64,000 nucleotides of DNA from Citrus sinensis (GCF_022201045.2 NC_068557.1:5270001-5334000); one strand, 5' to 3'. Numbered from the stretch's first letter, positions 37,683 through 51,379 are shown. Numbers and translations: made by a program. Notes: generated from the letters alone by a model not told the origin.

Positions 37683-40600
37683 ATGATGTTACTATTACAA
37701 CTACATTTACTTTACAAAGGTGAAAGACATCGTATATGGTTGATTGAACTTGAAGAATATACCCTGCAGCAGATGAAGAATGAAGCATTGAAGATTACCA
37801 GGGAGCATGGGTTGACGACTCCTGAAAGTGTGCAGTTATCGGTTACCAACCCAAGGAACAAGTTTTCGATTATTGTAGATTCTGAGGCAGTCTTGCAGGC
37901 TCAGTTCGCTGCACATGATTCAATGGAAGTGGCAGTGTTTGAAGCCACAATTTTGCCAACCCTATGTCCTGATTTACCGCTTTGTGGGGTGTTACAAGCG
38001 ATGCTACATAACTGTGGAGTGCAGTTATCTGCAGAGCAAATTACATGGGTGAATGATGGTGGAAATGAACCACCACCTAGGACTGGAGGCATACAAAGGC
38101 CACCAACAGAGCTGAATGAGAATGATGGACATGAGAATGATGATGATGATGAAGTATATTTAACTGATGGGAGTCGTATAGATGACGCTGATGATGATGA
38201 TGCCGATGACGATGACCAAAATGAAGATAATGGTGCAGATATTATGGATGATGCTAGGGGTTCTAATTCTGACGATGAAACAGCTGAAGTAGATCCTCAG
38301 CTGTTAGCAGACACATCAGATTCAGATTATGATTTGGGTACCACTCAACTGAAGGATTACAATGAAGTGCATGCATATAAGCCAGGGCGTAATGGTAAAC
38401 ATAGGCTGAGGTTAGGAGATGTATTTGATGATGTTGAGCATTTTAGATATGTGTTAGGTGAAGTGATGGTGGATAAAGGCTTTGAAATTACAAAGGTGTA
38501 CAATGAGCCTAGGAGATTTTACGGAAAATGCAAGATTAGTGAGTGTCCATGGTATGTGATGGGAGGTAAAATAAGGGGCAAGGGTGGATTTGCAATCAAA
38601 GAGTTGCAAAAGAAGCATGAATGTAGACAGACTGGAAAGTCAGTGGCTGTGAACAGTAAATGGATAGTCGAGAAAATTAAGAGCAAAGTTACTGTAGATC
38701 CTCATGTGAAGATTTCTGTTCTTCGTGAGTTTATGTTGGAGACTTATGGTGTGTAGATAGGGGATTTAAAACTATATAGGACTAGAGAGAGGGCAAGAAA
38801 AGACATTAATGGAGATCATGCGAGGGGATACGAAGATTTGTTTCAATATGCTGCAGTGATTCACAAGTATGATCCTGGTGCAATTTGTAAAGTGCTTTGT
38901 GATGCTGTAACTAGGCCTGAGAAAGTGTTGTTTCAGAGATTCTTTATGGCATTTCCAGCTCAAAAAAATGCCCTTAACAATGGCCGTAGGCCATATATCG
39001 GGTTGGATGTGTGTCACTTGAAATCAAAATATGGTGGAGTTCTATTAGCCGATGTGGGTATGGATGCTAATAATGGAATGGTCCCATTAGCATTAGCAGT
39101 GTGTGAGATAGAGAATACTGAAACTTGGTCGTGGTTTTTAGAAATTCTGCATTTGTATTTTGATAATGGCTTGGAGCAAATTACATTTTGCTCAGATAGG
39201 CAAAAGGGTTTGTTGGGGGCCATTGAGATAACATGGCCTACTGCATATCACAGACCATGTGCTAGGCACATATATGCTAACTTCTGCAAAGAACATCCTG
39301 GTGTTAGTTTGAGAAATCTGTTTTGGAGGGCTGTCAGTAGCACTAACAAGTTTGATTACGCTATTACAATGGAAAAGCTCAAAAAAGAGAAGTTAGAGGC
39401 ATAGCAGTGGCTGTAGACTGAGCTTGCTGGGTTTACTTGGTCAAGACATGAGTATGACAAGAATTGTAAGGTAGACCGTACAACTAACAACACTTCAGAG
39501 TGTTTTAATAGTTGGATATTACCCCACAGAGAGAAGCCTTGCTTGACCATGCTTGAAGAAATTAGATGCATGTTCAGGACACTTTTCACAGAAAGAAAAA
39601 AAGAAGCACAATCTTGGATCAACATTCCACCTAGAGTGAAAAAAGAATTGGATGCTGCATATGAATGTGGAAGCAAGATGAATGTAATGGCTTCTGGGGA
39701 TCTTCACTTTCAAGTATAATTCTAACTCATGCTCCTTATAATTATTTTTTTCCTGAACCTGAATGTTTGTTAGGTTAATCAATTTTTTTTCCTCAACCTT
39801 ATAATTATTATTGAATCATTATGTAATTTTTGTTAGGTTAAAGACAAGGGTTATTATCCAGCAAGGAGGTTCATTGTCGATCTCATGAGCAGGTCCTGTG
39901 ATTGTGGCTATTGAGACCTAGCTGGAATCCCCTATACTCATGCTATGGCTGCAATTAGTCATGCTAGACACACGGCAACATAGTATCTACCAAAATACTT
40001 CAACAAAGAGGCGTACTTGAACACATATGCAGTGATGTTCAAGCCAATTCCTGACAAAGTTACATGGGACCCTTGTGATAGGCCCAAGCTCTTTCCACCA
40101 GAGATTACCAAGAAGATTGGAAGACCAAAAAAGGCAAGGAAACGGGCAGCCATTGAGCCAATAAAAAAAAAACAGATCATTTTATATCTGCTGCTCCTTT
40201 TGTGGTGGGATGAACTACAATATCATGAAATGTCCATTAAGGCCATCGATAGCAAGAGAATTAAGAGCCCAGCAGGTAACAGCCACTGAACCTAATGTTT
40301 TAATTGTTTTTATGTGTATTGAAATTAATTTTTTATTGTTATCTATGTAATTTTAAATAGGGAGTTAGTGGGCCAGGAGAAAGTTCTAATGCAGCACGTA
40401 CTTCAAAGAGGACAAAGAATGTGGTAATTCGTTTATTGTTATTCATTGAGTAATTTTTAGTTTGTTATAAATATTGATGATTTGATTATTTATATATTTC
40501 AATTTAAATAGGCTGTAGGTGGTTCACAAGAGAGCTTTATTGCTCATAGAGGAAGATGAGGTACTGGTAATAGAGGAAGAGGAGGGAATAGAGGCCGAAG

Positions 40601-40820
40601 GGGCCAACAGAGTAATAGAGCAAGAGCAAGAGGCGATGGAGTAAGAGGACGTAGCAGAGGTATGTTATTGTTTCAAATTAATGTTTGATGTCTGCAAATA
40701 ACTATTGCTGGTCTTAGATAATGAGGTAATAATTTTTTTGTCCAGGCCAATATGAAGTTGATAATGTTTCCCCGAATCCAACTCAAGGCTCACAAGCTTC
40801 ACAGATATTAGATGCGGTAT
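37683..40820 (+). pseudogene. MULE (MuDR-type) transposase, broken
   Basis: One frame carries, in order: a ubiquitin-like/PB1-like start; an Asp/Asn-rich acidic block (38130-38300); the MuDR DNA-binding domain (HFRYVLGEVMVDKGFEIT, then C/H residues of KCKISECPWYV and KHECRQTG); and the MULE catalytic domain (YIGLDVCHLKSKYGGVLL, ITFCSDRQKGLLGAI). After an intron (39714-39836) come a SWIM zinc finger (RSCDCGY, GIPYTHAM), a zinc knuckle (FCGGMNYNIMKCP) and an RG-rich tail (40540-40660). In-frame stops are at 38754, 39402, 39414, 39912, 39981 and 40557, and a shift occurs at the A run 40163-40172. It cannot make a full transposase. Most stops fit C-to-T or G-to-A changes of CAG, TGG or CGA codons. 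Confidence 0.92.
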
Positions 40821-40839
40821 GAAATATTACCATTAAGGT

Positions 40840-41018
40840 GCTGCTACGTATTTTAGATGCACAAAACTTTATATTAGTGCATTAAGTTGCTGTTATGTAT
40901 TTAGATGCACAAACTTTATATTAGTGCATTAAGTTGCTGTTATGTATTTTGAATGCACAAACTTTATAATAGTTGGATATTAAGTTGCTGTTATGTTTTT
41001 GGAATCCACAAACTGTTT
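40840..41018 (+). repeat. Tandem repeat, about 47-51 bp, four units, in the MULE intergenic zone
   Basis: Units share GTTGCTGTTATGTATTT, GATGCACAAACTTTATA and TTAGTGCATTAA. The fourth unit is more diverged. A further pair, GATTACTTTCCAGTTGCATTAC, recurs at about 41018 and 41091. The array lies between the 3' ends of the two convergent MULE genes. Confidence 0.85.
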
Positions 41019-41128
41019 TGATTACTTTCCAGTTGCATTACATTTTAAACTATAATGCTTTATTACATCTTCAGCTACAATGATTGATTGATTACTTTCC
41101 AGTTGCATTACTTTTCATGTTTATTACA

Positions 41129-41482
41129 TTACTTCCTCATAAATAAGCCTATCACAATGCCACAAATAAAAACTATGACCAATTTCAGTTTCGCTTCAAT
41201 GCATTGTAGTCGTTCACTTATCTTCATCACATCTTCATTTAGGTTCATGCCATGACCGGATGTAATGTTACGCATTTCCATATCTTCTTTTGCTGCCCAT
41301 TGCCAAAAATTACACTTTTTAAACCTGCATGTCCAAAAGAGCTTCTTAGGGTTTTCCGAGGTTGTAGATACCATCGCACATGCCTGCACTCCACAATTGC
41401 AATATTTAGGGTAGCAAGTAACTTCAGCATGTTTCTTAGCTCGAACCCTGGTATTAACACTTAAGTTACTACTGGAGGCCAT
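41129..41482 (-). CDS. GRF-type zinc-finger protein with C-terminal membrane anchor, carried in the MULE
   Basis: An uninterrupted 117-residue frame. Residues 28-62 match the GRF zinc-finger pattern: CNCG (Cys 28 and 30), then SENPKKLFWTCRFKKCNFWQW (Cys 52 and 57, with the NP...F...C....C.F pattern). Next comes a short amphipathic helix (about 82-98), and residues 101-114 are a hydrophobic segment (LVIVFICGIVIGLF) that should anchor the protein in a membrane. It resembles the small plant proteins often named At4g04775-like. It faces the transposase pseudogene, with about 300 bp between their 3' ends. Unlike the transposase it has no stops or shifts. Function is unknown to me. The upstream minus-strand DNA (41594-41930) is low-complexity, with Gln/Asn/Pro-coding repeats. 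Confidence 0.75.
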   Translation of the reverse strand: MASSSNLSVNTRVRAKKHAEVTCYPKYCNCGVQACAMVSTTSENPKKLFWTCRFKKCNFWQWAAKEDMEMRNITSGHGMNLNEDVMKISERLQCIEAKLKLVIVFICGIVIGLFMRK

Positions 41483-42284
41483 TGTTTTGTTTGAATTTAT
41501 GTGTATGAAGGCTGAAACTATGTTTGGTTTTGAGTGAAGATTAAGAAGAGCTGGATTTTTTGAGCTTGGATGAAATGTAGTGTTTACAGTGGCTTATTGT
41601 TGTTGTCTTTGAATGATAAAGTATGTTTGGTTTTGCTGTCTTTGAGCTGGGCATGTCATTTTCCAGGTTGCTGGGGCTGAAATGGGGTTGCTAGTTGGGG
41701 TTGAAATGGCCTGATTGCTAGTAATAAAATGAGCTTGCTGGTGTTTAAAAATGGCTTGGGCTTGCTGGTGCAGTGGTATTGAAATGTTTACTGTGGCTTG
41801 TAGTTGTGCGTTAAAAATTGAGTTGTTGGGTTGCCATTTTCTTTCTTTTTCAACTGGGTTGTTGGTGCTCAAATGGGGTTGCTGGCCTTTGATTTGGGGT
41901 TGCTGGTTGCTGGTTGAAATGACAACCGGCAGCAGCTTTTATAAGCATAAAAGTAGCAGTTATTTGAATGTAACAGCTACTTTTGGGGTTATTTTTGTAA
42001 TTTAATCATCACTTGCTGCTGTTCATTCTTAAAGGACAAAATCGTCTTTTACGCTCTAGGGGTAAAATTGACCTTTTAAGAATTTTCTGTTAACTATTAA
42101 CTGAGTTTTAACGGAATGGTGAAAAAATACTAATAGTTTAAACGTTTAATGGTAAAATAATAATTTTACCAAATTATAATATTGACATGATGTGTCAAAA
42201 TATTTTTTGTGAAAAAATGATAATATCACTTTTTTATTTATAGTTATTTAATTATTTATATTTTCTTAAAGTTTTTGAATCCAG

Positions 42285-42305
42285 CCAATGTGACGGATAT
42301 ATAAA
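42285..42305 (+). promoter_or_regulatory. CCAAT box and TATA box of the CASP-like gene
   Basis: CCAAT at 42285-42289 and TATATAAA at 42298-42305 precede the CASP-like start codon (42498) by about 200 nt, a normal spacing for a 5' leader of about 160 nt. The CCAAT-to-TATA distance is unusually short. The MULE right end is only 56 bp upstream of the CCAAT box. Confidence 0.6.
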
Positions 42306-42497
42306 CGCCACGCTCAAAATTCGAAACACTTCCATTTTCATCGAGAACAGTTAGTAACTGTAACGCCCACTGTCTCAGTCCCTTTCATTTCCAATTTCCA
42401 AAATTCCAAGTTCCAACGTCAGCACCAAACCAGTTAACCAACAGTCTCATTCATTGGTCACTCCCATCTCCAAAGTCCAAACTACCGAACAACGACG

Positions 42498-44595
42498 ATG
42501 GAAAAACACGAACAAGAACAAGAAAAGGACCACAACACGGACCGGGAGCCGGCTCCGAACCCACCATCCAAGATGCAATCTCCTCCACGGGAACCAGACC
42601 TCGAACCCATAACACTATCCCAAAACCCACCACCGGCAACGCTTCCCCCACGCCGCCAACCGGAGCTCCAACCCATTAGATTGAGCGCGAGCCCATCACC
42701 GGAAACGCTCTCTCCACTATCCGAACCAGAGTTGGAACAGCACACAACCCACAACCCACCGCTGGGACAAGAACATCTCCACCACTACAACTCCACGCCC
42801 GAATCACCGGCGTTGGATTTCTCACATCACGAAGAAGAAGAAGAAGAAGAAGAAGAAGAAGAGAAACACAAACAACCACCTCCAGTTAAGCCTCATATAT
42901 CTTCGGCTGCAGCGCCGGATACAGAAAGTGCTCCTAGTAATATCGGGAGTGCAAGGAAAATTTTGAGGACCAACTTGACCATCCTGAAGAGAGCCAAGAG
43001 GGACAACACGATCAAAAAGTCACTGCTCGGGTTTAGGGTTTGTGGGTTTGTGTTTAGCTTGGTTGCTTTCTCAGTTTTGGCCGCTGATAAAGACAGGGGA
43101 TGGGCTCGCGATTCTTTCTATCGTTACAAAGAGTTCAGGTTCGTTTAAAAAATATAAATAAATAAAAAAATGATTCATTGATTGATTATTTTCCTGTTTA
43201 TGTGTTATTAAAGTCTAATATTAGTTAGTGGATTAATTTGCAGCTACTGTTTGGCAGTGAATGTGATCGTTTTTGTGTATTCTGGGTTTCAATCATTTGA
43301 TTTAGCCTATCGATTGACTGCCGGACATCGCAAACCACGGCAGATTCTCCGGTATTACTTGGATTTTTCATTGGACCAGGTGAGTCTTTTGGATTATGAT
43401 GTTTTTTTGTTTTTAATATTAATTTTTCATAGCTAACTAGGGGCCATGTTTTAAGTTGAAACCGTGTTTGGGTTGGCATTATTGTGATAATTATAGGGAC
43501 CACTTGCTTTGTAGGTGGTGCATAAGTCCAATTCTGTGAGTGTTGATTGATAGCAATGTTAGCCAAAGACTTTTTTGATTGATGAATATTTGTATAATTC
43601 TAATGGGTCTATGTAGAGCATTGTGGCACACACGCAAGTTCTTGTTATATCGGATTATTTTGGACCATCTAGTTGTGAGATGACTTTTCAACACCTTTTT
43701 CTTTTTCGTTTTGGCTTCCTTTCTGTGTTATAATGCTGCTTTTTACTTTCTCGAATTGTTTGTTTCTTATATAGTTCGTGCCTCCGTAGAAAGTTGATCA
43801 TTATCCCATGTCTAAAAGGTGAGGAATCTGAGATTCTATGTACCGCCTTTTAGTGTGTTGAAATGCTTAGAGTTCAAGCAATATTTACAAAAGTATGAAG
43901 TGAGAATCAAAGAATTCAGTCATATTTCTGTTGGTACATATTGTCTGAAAGTGTATAAGTGTAATGTCACATGGCATCAGATGCTGCTCTACGATCTCAG
44001 TTGGATAGATCTAAGCTTGGTCAGCACACCTTATGTTAATTTAAGACCTTGAAAGCCTCTGAGGCAAAAAGAAACTTACTTTGAATAAATTTCTTTAGTC
44101 GGTTTGGCTGATCAAGATAAGATACTATGCGTGATGGATAATTTACTTTCTCAGGTTGGGCTGGGGATGCTTTTAACTTTGATTTATGCCTTCGCTTTAT
44201 TCTGTCTTCCATGATTTGCCAAGCCTTACCTGATCCTTTGATTATAATCCTGCATGCCTCACTGTCGGCTTCCCCCAACATTTCCCCCAAGTGGGAGTGC
44301 AGAGAGCAACTGGGCTGTAATAAGTAACACGATATGATTTTACAACTCCTTTTGCTGCTTTACTTGGGTGAAAAACTAAAATTGTTGTTTGACGTGGCAG
44401 ATATTGACTTATCTTCTTCTATCTGCATCGTCTTCGGCTGCTGTCCGGGTAGATGATTGGCAATCCAACTGGGGCGAAGACGAGTTCCCAGATATGGCGA
44501 AGGCATCCGTGGCATTGTCTTTCCTTGCATTTGTTGCCTTAGGCTTCAGCTCACTCATATCTGGTTATGCCCTTTATAATCAGAAATCAAGGTAG
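42498..44595 (+). CDS. CASP-like membrane protein, CASPL4A type
   Basis: Three exons join in frame: 42498-43138, 43244-43379 and 44401-44595, 323 residues. The first about 165 residues are a Pro/Glu-rich, probably disordered cytosolic tail with a run of 12 Glu coded by a GAA/GAG microsatellite (42831-42862). The CASP/MARVEL-like domain with four membrane helices follows: GFRVCGFVFSLVAFSVLAAD, YCLAVNVIVFVYSGFQSFD, a third helix (ILTYLLLSASSSAAVR) and ASVALSFLAFVALGFSSLISGYAL. Conserved landmarks are the Arg in helix 1, the FRYCLAVN-like segment with F-S-Y here, and DDW...W in the last extracellular loop. CASP-like proteins form plasma-membrane scaffolds related to Casparian strip proteins. The precise role is not known from the sequence. 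Confidence 0.9.
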
Positions 44596-45698
44596 TCATA
44601 CTGTTGCCTGGATCACATACATTACACACATACATATTACACGTGACACGGTCTTGATTGTCGAGGGCAATATTAATGCAAAAGCTTTATTTCAAAATAT
44701 GTACAGAAAATGTCTTCAATATATTTAGTTGAATGATAGGGATTGTATACACATCACCTCAATCATGGAGACACTGTACTGCAAACTCCATTTTTGCTTA
44801 AAAGATTTCTCGGATTTTATGTTAGCACATACGTTGGATGTAAAATGCCATTGGAAGGAAATTTTCAGTTTGCAATTCAATTATGTAGACGACTTTTTTG
44901 TTGTTTGATGGAGCGTGTTGCCGATTTATTCGGCCTTCAATTGGATTTGGAATGGCCCAAGTTTCAGGTTTTTCTGCCCACAGCAATGTTGGTCAAGAGT
45001 TAAGACACGAGAGCAAAGTGTAGTCAGTTTATTAAAAAAATGAAAGAAAGGACCTTTATTGATTTCAGCGTCCGTTTAAATGTGATTTTTATTTAAAACC
45101 AAAAAAGAAAAAGAAAAAATACTGTTGCTAAAATATTAACGTAAATTGAGATCAAAGCTAAACCAAAGTCTTGAAAATCCAATTCGAGGGCCGCAAGCAA
45201 GGCCCGGGCTTGTGTAATCAGGGCCCAACCTTAGGCCCTTGCTCATGGGGCGAGGCTCAAGCCCAGGTCTGGGTTTACGGAATCTCTCACTCGATATGCT
45301 TTGAAACCGGATATAAATGTGAAGCTCCAAATCGGAAATTTCAATAATTAAGTCTGTTCAACTGATCAGATATTGTCATGAATTGTAAGAGCGAAACATG
45401 TTTTTGATTGATTTTATTTATAGCCGACAATTATTTTATATTGAAAATACTCGGGACACATTAGAGGAGTTTTTCCTTCGATTTTAGTGTTTTCAAATGG
45501 ATTCACAAAATTCTTAGTCTTAATATCTTTTTAAGGGAAGAAAATTTAATTTTAATAAATTGTTACTTTAGGTAAGAGTTAATTAATATCAGTTAATTTA
45601 ATTTTTTTACTTATTATAAAGTAAGTGATTCTTGTGATTTTGTTCTCATCGTCACAAATCCATATACTCTACTAGATTCATCCGCTCGGCGAGTATTT
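44596..45698. other. Spacer with a GC-rich repeat-like fragment
   Basis: This is the 3' UTR of the CASP-like gene and then non-coding DNA. The block 45175-45300 is GC-rich, with repeated GGGCC/GGCCC and AAGCCC words (GGGCCCAACCTTAGGCCC, GGCTCAAGCCCAGG). Such sequence is common in plant DNA-transposon ends, but I see no borders. Confidence 0.4.
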
Positions 45699-45717
45699 TA
45701 AAACTAAATTTTTTTTT

Positions 45718-45852
45718 AGTTGCCTTTGTTGGGAGAACATGTGTCTCTCAGTTCGAGCGGGGACTTCTAGCCTGGGTTGTGGTACGAGCTTAAAGGTATC
45801 TCCCACAGTTGGGGTCTTCCCCAGGACACCTCGTGGTCAAAACTAAAAAAAA
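45718..45852 (+). mobile_element. SINE, about 135 bp, with target-site duplication
   Basis: The block GTTGGGAGAACATGTGTCTC, then AGTTCGAGCGGGG (B-box-like, about 45750-45762), looks tRNA-derived. The element ends in an A-rich tail (CAAAACTAAAAAAAA). Flanking direct repeats TAAAACTAA-A/G-TTTTTTTTT lie at 45699-45717 and 45853-45872, one mismatch plus T-run length. Short and non-coding. The A-box is poorly preserved, so a 5'-truncated copy is possible. Confidence 0.7.
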
Positions 45853-45872
45853 TAAAACTAAGTTTTTTTTTT

Positions 45873-46399
45873 ACGAAAGAGATATTAATCTATTTACCTC
45901 AATAAATTAATGTCATTGAACTTAACATGAAAAATATAAAATATTAGCTGGCAAAAATATATAGTATTAATTTTATGTATAAAAAAATACAATACAATAA
46001 TATCATTTGGTGATTGATGGGGGAAATTGATCGTAACAGCTTTATTTGACATTTTATTGATAATCATATTGAGTTTAGGCCTTTCTGGTTACACCGTCCC
46101 ATTCTAATCAATTGAGTTGCTGCCTGTGCGCTTTGGGCCATTGTCCTTTTCACGATTGATTAAGAATGGTTCATTGTATCTGGACAAAACATATTTTTTT
46201 AAAAAGGAAAAAAATTATGCCTGAATTTTGAAAAAAAAAAGAGAAGAAAATCCAGTCTTAAATATTTTACTTAAAATTTGACAAAAATCTCTTTTTGTTT
46301 TTTTTTTTAATTTTGAATTTGAGTTATTTGACAAAAGTCATTGTTTTCATAATCAATCCTTCCGAGATGATGTTCGGTTGTCGAGATAAAAATCAAACA
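45873..46399. other. Upstream region of the reductase gene; left edge of the tandem duplication
   Basis: The segment 46085-46200 resembles 51815-51945 (shared CCATTCTAATC, GGGCCATTG, TGATTGATT, TGGACAAAACATAT). It therefore marks the earliest point where the two duplicated units can be matched. No coding sequence. Confidence 0.6.
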
Positions 46400-46408
46400 T
46401 TAATTATT

Positions 46409-47101
46409 GGAAAAATATCCACTGTCTATCCGTTTTTTTCAACTTTTTCAAAAATACACAATTCCTTCTTTTTTTGGCTGAAATCCACCTAAAGTTACAT
46501 TTTGTTTTACTTTTCCACTTCCGTTTGGAATCCGTTAAGAAAACTAACTGAAACTTAAAAAAATGAGTATTTTACCCCCAAAACGAAAATTATAATTTCA
46601 CCCTAAAAAATGCTAAAAATAATCAGATTTAATGATGGATATCATTATTGGTACGTTAATGAAGTACAAAAAAATCTTAACTACTAGAGATTATAACTCA
46701 ATGAATAATAAAACTCTACTTATCTTAAATTCAATTGATGGTTTGCGAGATTTGGCTATTTTTAATACTACTGTTATAATTTAGCATTCTAATTACAGAC
46801 ATATTTAAAAAAAAAAACATGCATTTGATGGTTGTGGAATCAATTTCTTTATTAACCAATGGAAAAAATAATTAGATTTAATCTGATTATTTTTGGTAAT
46901 TTTTAAGGTGAAATTGTAATTTTCGTTTTGGGGGGTAAAATGGACATTTTTAAAAGTTTCCGTTAGTTTTCTTAACGAATTCCAAATGGAAGTGGAAAAG
47001 TGAAACAAAATATAACTTTAGATGAATTCCAGCAAAAAAAAAATAGAATTGTGTATTTTTTAAAAAATTAAAAAAAATAAGTGGACGGTGGACATTTTCC
47101 C
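46409..47101. mobile_element. Mutator-type inverted-repeat element in the reductase promoter
   Basis: A 693-bp element has terminal inverted repeats of about 230 bp. The left begins GGAAAAATATCCACTGTC; the right, reversed, begins GGGAAAATGTCCACCGTCC. Both continue through GTTAGTTTTCTTAACG and CGAAAATTATAATTTCACC blocks. It is flanked by a perfect 9-bp duplication TTAATTATT (46400-46408 and 47102-47110), the Mutator size. Non-coding. Its right end is 152 bp upstream of the reductase start codon. Confidence 0.9.
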
Positions 47102-47249
47102 TTAATTATTATCATAGCATTACTGTAACTTACCAAACACCTTTAGGCTTTACTCCTTCACTTTCCTCTTCATAAATAACATTGCACGTATAGAAGTCAC
47201 AGCCAGCAAATAAAACCCAATTAATTTATTAAGATAAATAATCATCTGA

Positions 47250-49761
<2,512 letters not shown>

Positions 49762-50590
49762 GCGGAAAACAAATGAATGCTGGATATAATGTGTGTGACT
49801 ACCTAAATTATGTAATCGATTAGACTATATGCTTGGCAATAAATAAGAGTGTGGTCAATTAATTGTAAGACTAAAAAGATGCTTAAGGGATTTTTAATAT
49901 TCTGTTTTCGCACTTGTGTGCATTTTGAAAATTTTGGTTTCTTGCAAGTACGATGTTATCAAGGGACTAAATTGTTCTTGACTTAGTGTTAGAAAATGAC
50001 TAATAAGAAGAAGAAAATGACTAAAAAAATGTTTAAGATTTAGCATATAGATTAGAAGATAGAAATGAATTTAAAATTTACATGAATTATTAGAATTAAA
50101 TCCAGCATTTATAGTAAACAATAATAGTGAACAAAAATAAGGAAAAAGAAGAATAGTAATTGATTATAAAAAATTGAATGAAAATATTTTAGATAATAAT
50201 TATAAAATATTAAATAAAGATGAATTAGTAAATTGTATAAAAAAATGCTGGATAATTTTCTGAATTTCATTTCATTGGAAGAGTGGTTTTTCGCCAATAA
50301 GACTCCATGAACTGAGCCTGATTTGAATTTGACCTCCTTGAGGTACTTACAAAGGCAATCCGATAAAAGCAGTTGACTAGTTCTCAATAAAGGAAGATGC
50401 TGTTGTGGCGATGGAATGTTAATGGATGCTGTTTAGGCTTTCTTGTAGGTTAATTACTGTAGGGTTTTATTTTTAGATTTGATCAAAGAAGAGGTTTCCC
50501 TTTGATTAAAGCTTTGTGATGGTTGCAGGGTTGCTGCTGTGAATGAATAGCAGGCAATCTCGAAAGCTAGGTTGCTAGGGTGATGGCTAA
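49762..50590. other. 3' flank of the reductase gene
   Basis: This contains the 3' UTR and AT-rich DNA. The stretch 49795-49990 is echoed at 60055-60385, after the second, broken copy (shared GCTTGGCA-ATAAATAAGAGTGTGGTCAAT). No gene is seen. Confidence 0.6.
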
Positions 50591-50600
50591 TTTCCTCGAA

Positions 50601-51379
50601 GGGTAATTTTTAAAAACCTCCCCCGAGGTTTGAGGCTGTTGCAAGTAGATGGTGAAATCATTTTATTTGTAAAAGACCCCCTACCGTTAGTTAAAATTTT
50701 CATTGACTAACTGTTGACTTTAAAAAGACAATATTACCCCCAATAATAGTTTACCCCCAATAATAGTTTACGTCAGTTAAAATTTCCTTAAAATCTTAAA
50801 AAAAATAAAATTACAAACTTAAAAAAATTATATTTTATATCAAATAATTAAGATTTTTAATTTTATTACAAAATTTAAAAAATTACATTTTTATATCAAA
50901 TAATTAAGATTTTTAATTTTATTACAAACTTAAAAAAAAGTTTACGTCAGTTAAAATTTCCTTAAAATCTTAAAAAAATTAAAATTACAAACTTAAAAAA
51001 AATTATATTTTTATATCAAATAATTAAGATTTGTAATTTTATTACAAACTTTAAAAAATTACATTTTTATATCAAATAATTAAGATTTGTAATTTTATTA
51101 CAAACTTAAAAAAAATTATTTTAAGATTTGTAATTTTATTTTTTTAAGATTTTAAGGAAATATCAATAACTTGATCAAGGTGAAAATAATTGTTTTAATT
51201 ACTTATGAAATTGTAAATATTTAGAATTGTAAATATTGGGGGTAATATTATCTTTTCAAAGTCAACAGTTAGTCAATGAAAATTTTAACTAATGGTAGGT
51301 GGCCTTTTACAAATAAAATGATTTTCACCATCTACTTGCAACAGCCTCAAACCTCAGGGGAGGTTTTTAAAAATTACCC
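50601..51379. mobile_element. Mutator-type inverted-repeat element with internal tandem repeats
   Basis: A 779-bp element has terminal inverted repeats of about 150 bp beginning GGGTAATTTTTAAAAACCTC. It is flanked by the perfect direct repeat TTTCCTCGAA (50591-50600 and 51380-51389), 10 bp, close to the Mutator size. The middle (50790-51140) is a series of tandem A/T-rich units of about 60 bp built on ACAAACTTAAAAAAATTA and TATCAAATAATTAAGATT. Non-coding. Confidence 0.9.

Larger units (their letters stand above)
36912..42229 (+). mobile_element. Mutator-like element (MULE), about 5.3 kb, with transposase and a convergent second gene
   Basis: The ends form long terminal inverted repeats of about 140 bp at roughly 80% similarity. 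The left end begins GGGATATTATCATTTTTCC and the right end, reversed, GTGATATTATCATTTTTTC. Both continue through TGGTAAAATTATCATTTTACCA-like and CACCATTCCGTTAA blocks. The flanks TTTTTTTAT and TTTTTTATT suggest a 9-bp duplication, but they are low-complexity. Inside are a transposase pseudogene (+) and a convergent GRF zinc-finger ORF (-). This mirrors the two-gene layout of maize MuDR, although the second protein is not recognisably MURB. Confidence 0.88.

Noticed and set aside
41594-41872. 92-codon minus-strand open frame rich in Gln, Asn and Pro
   Set aside because: It comes from short repeats upstream of the GRF zinc-finger gene. It lacks a domain and is more likely leader or promoter DNA.
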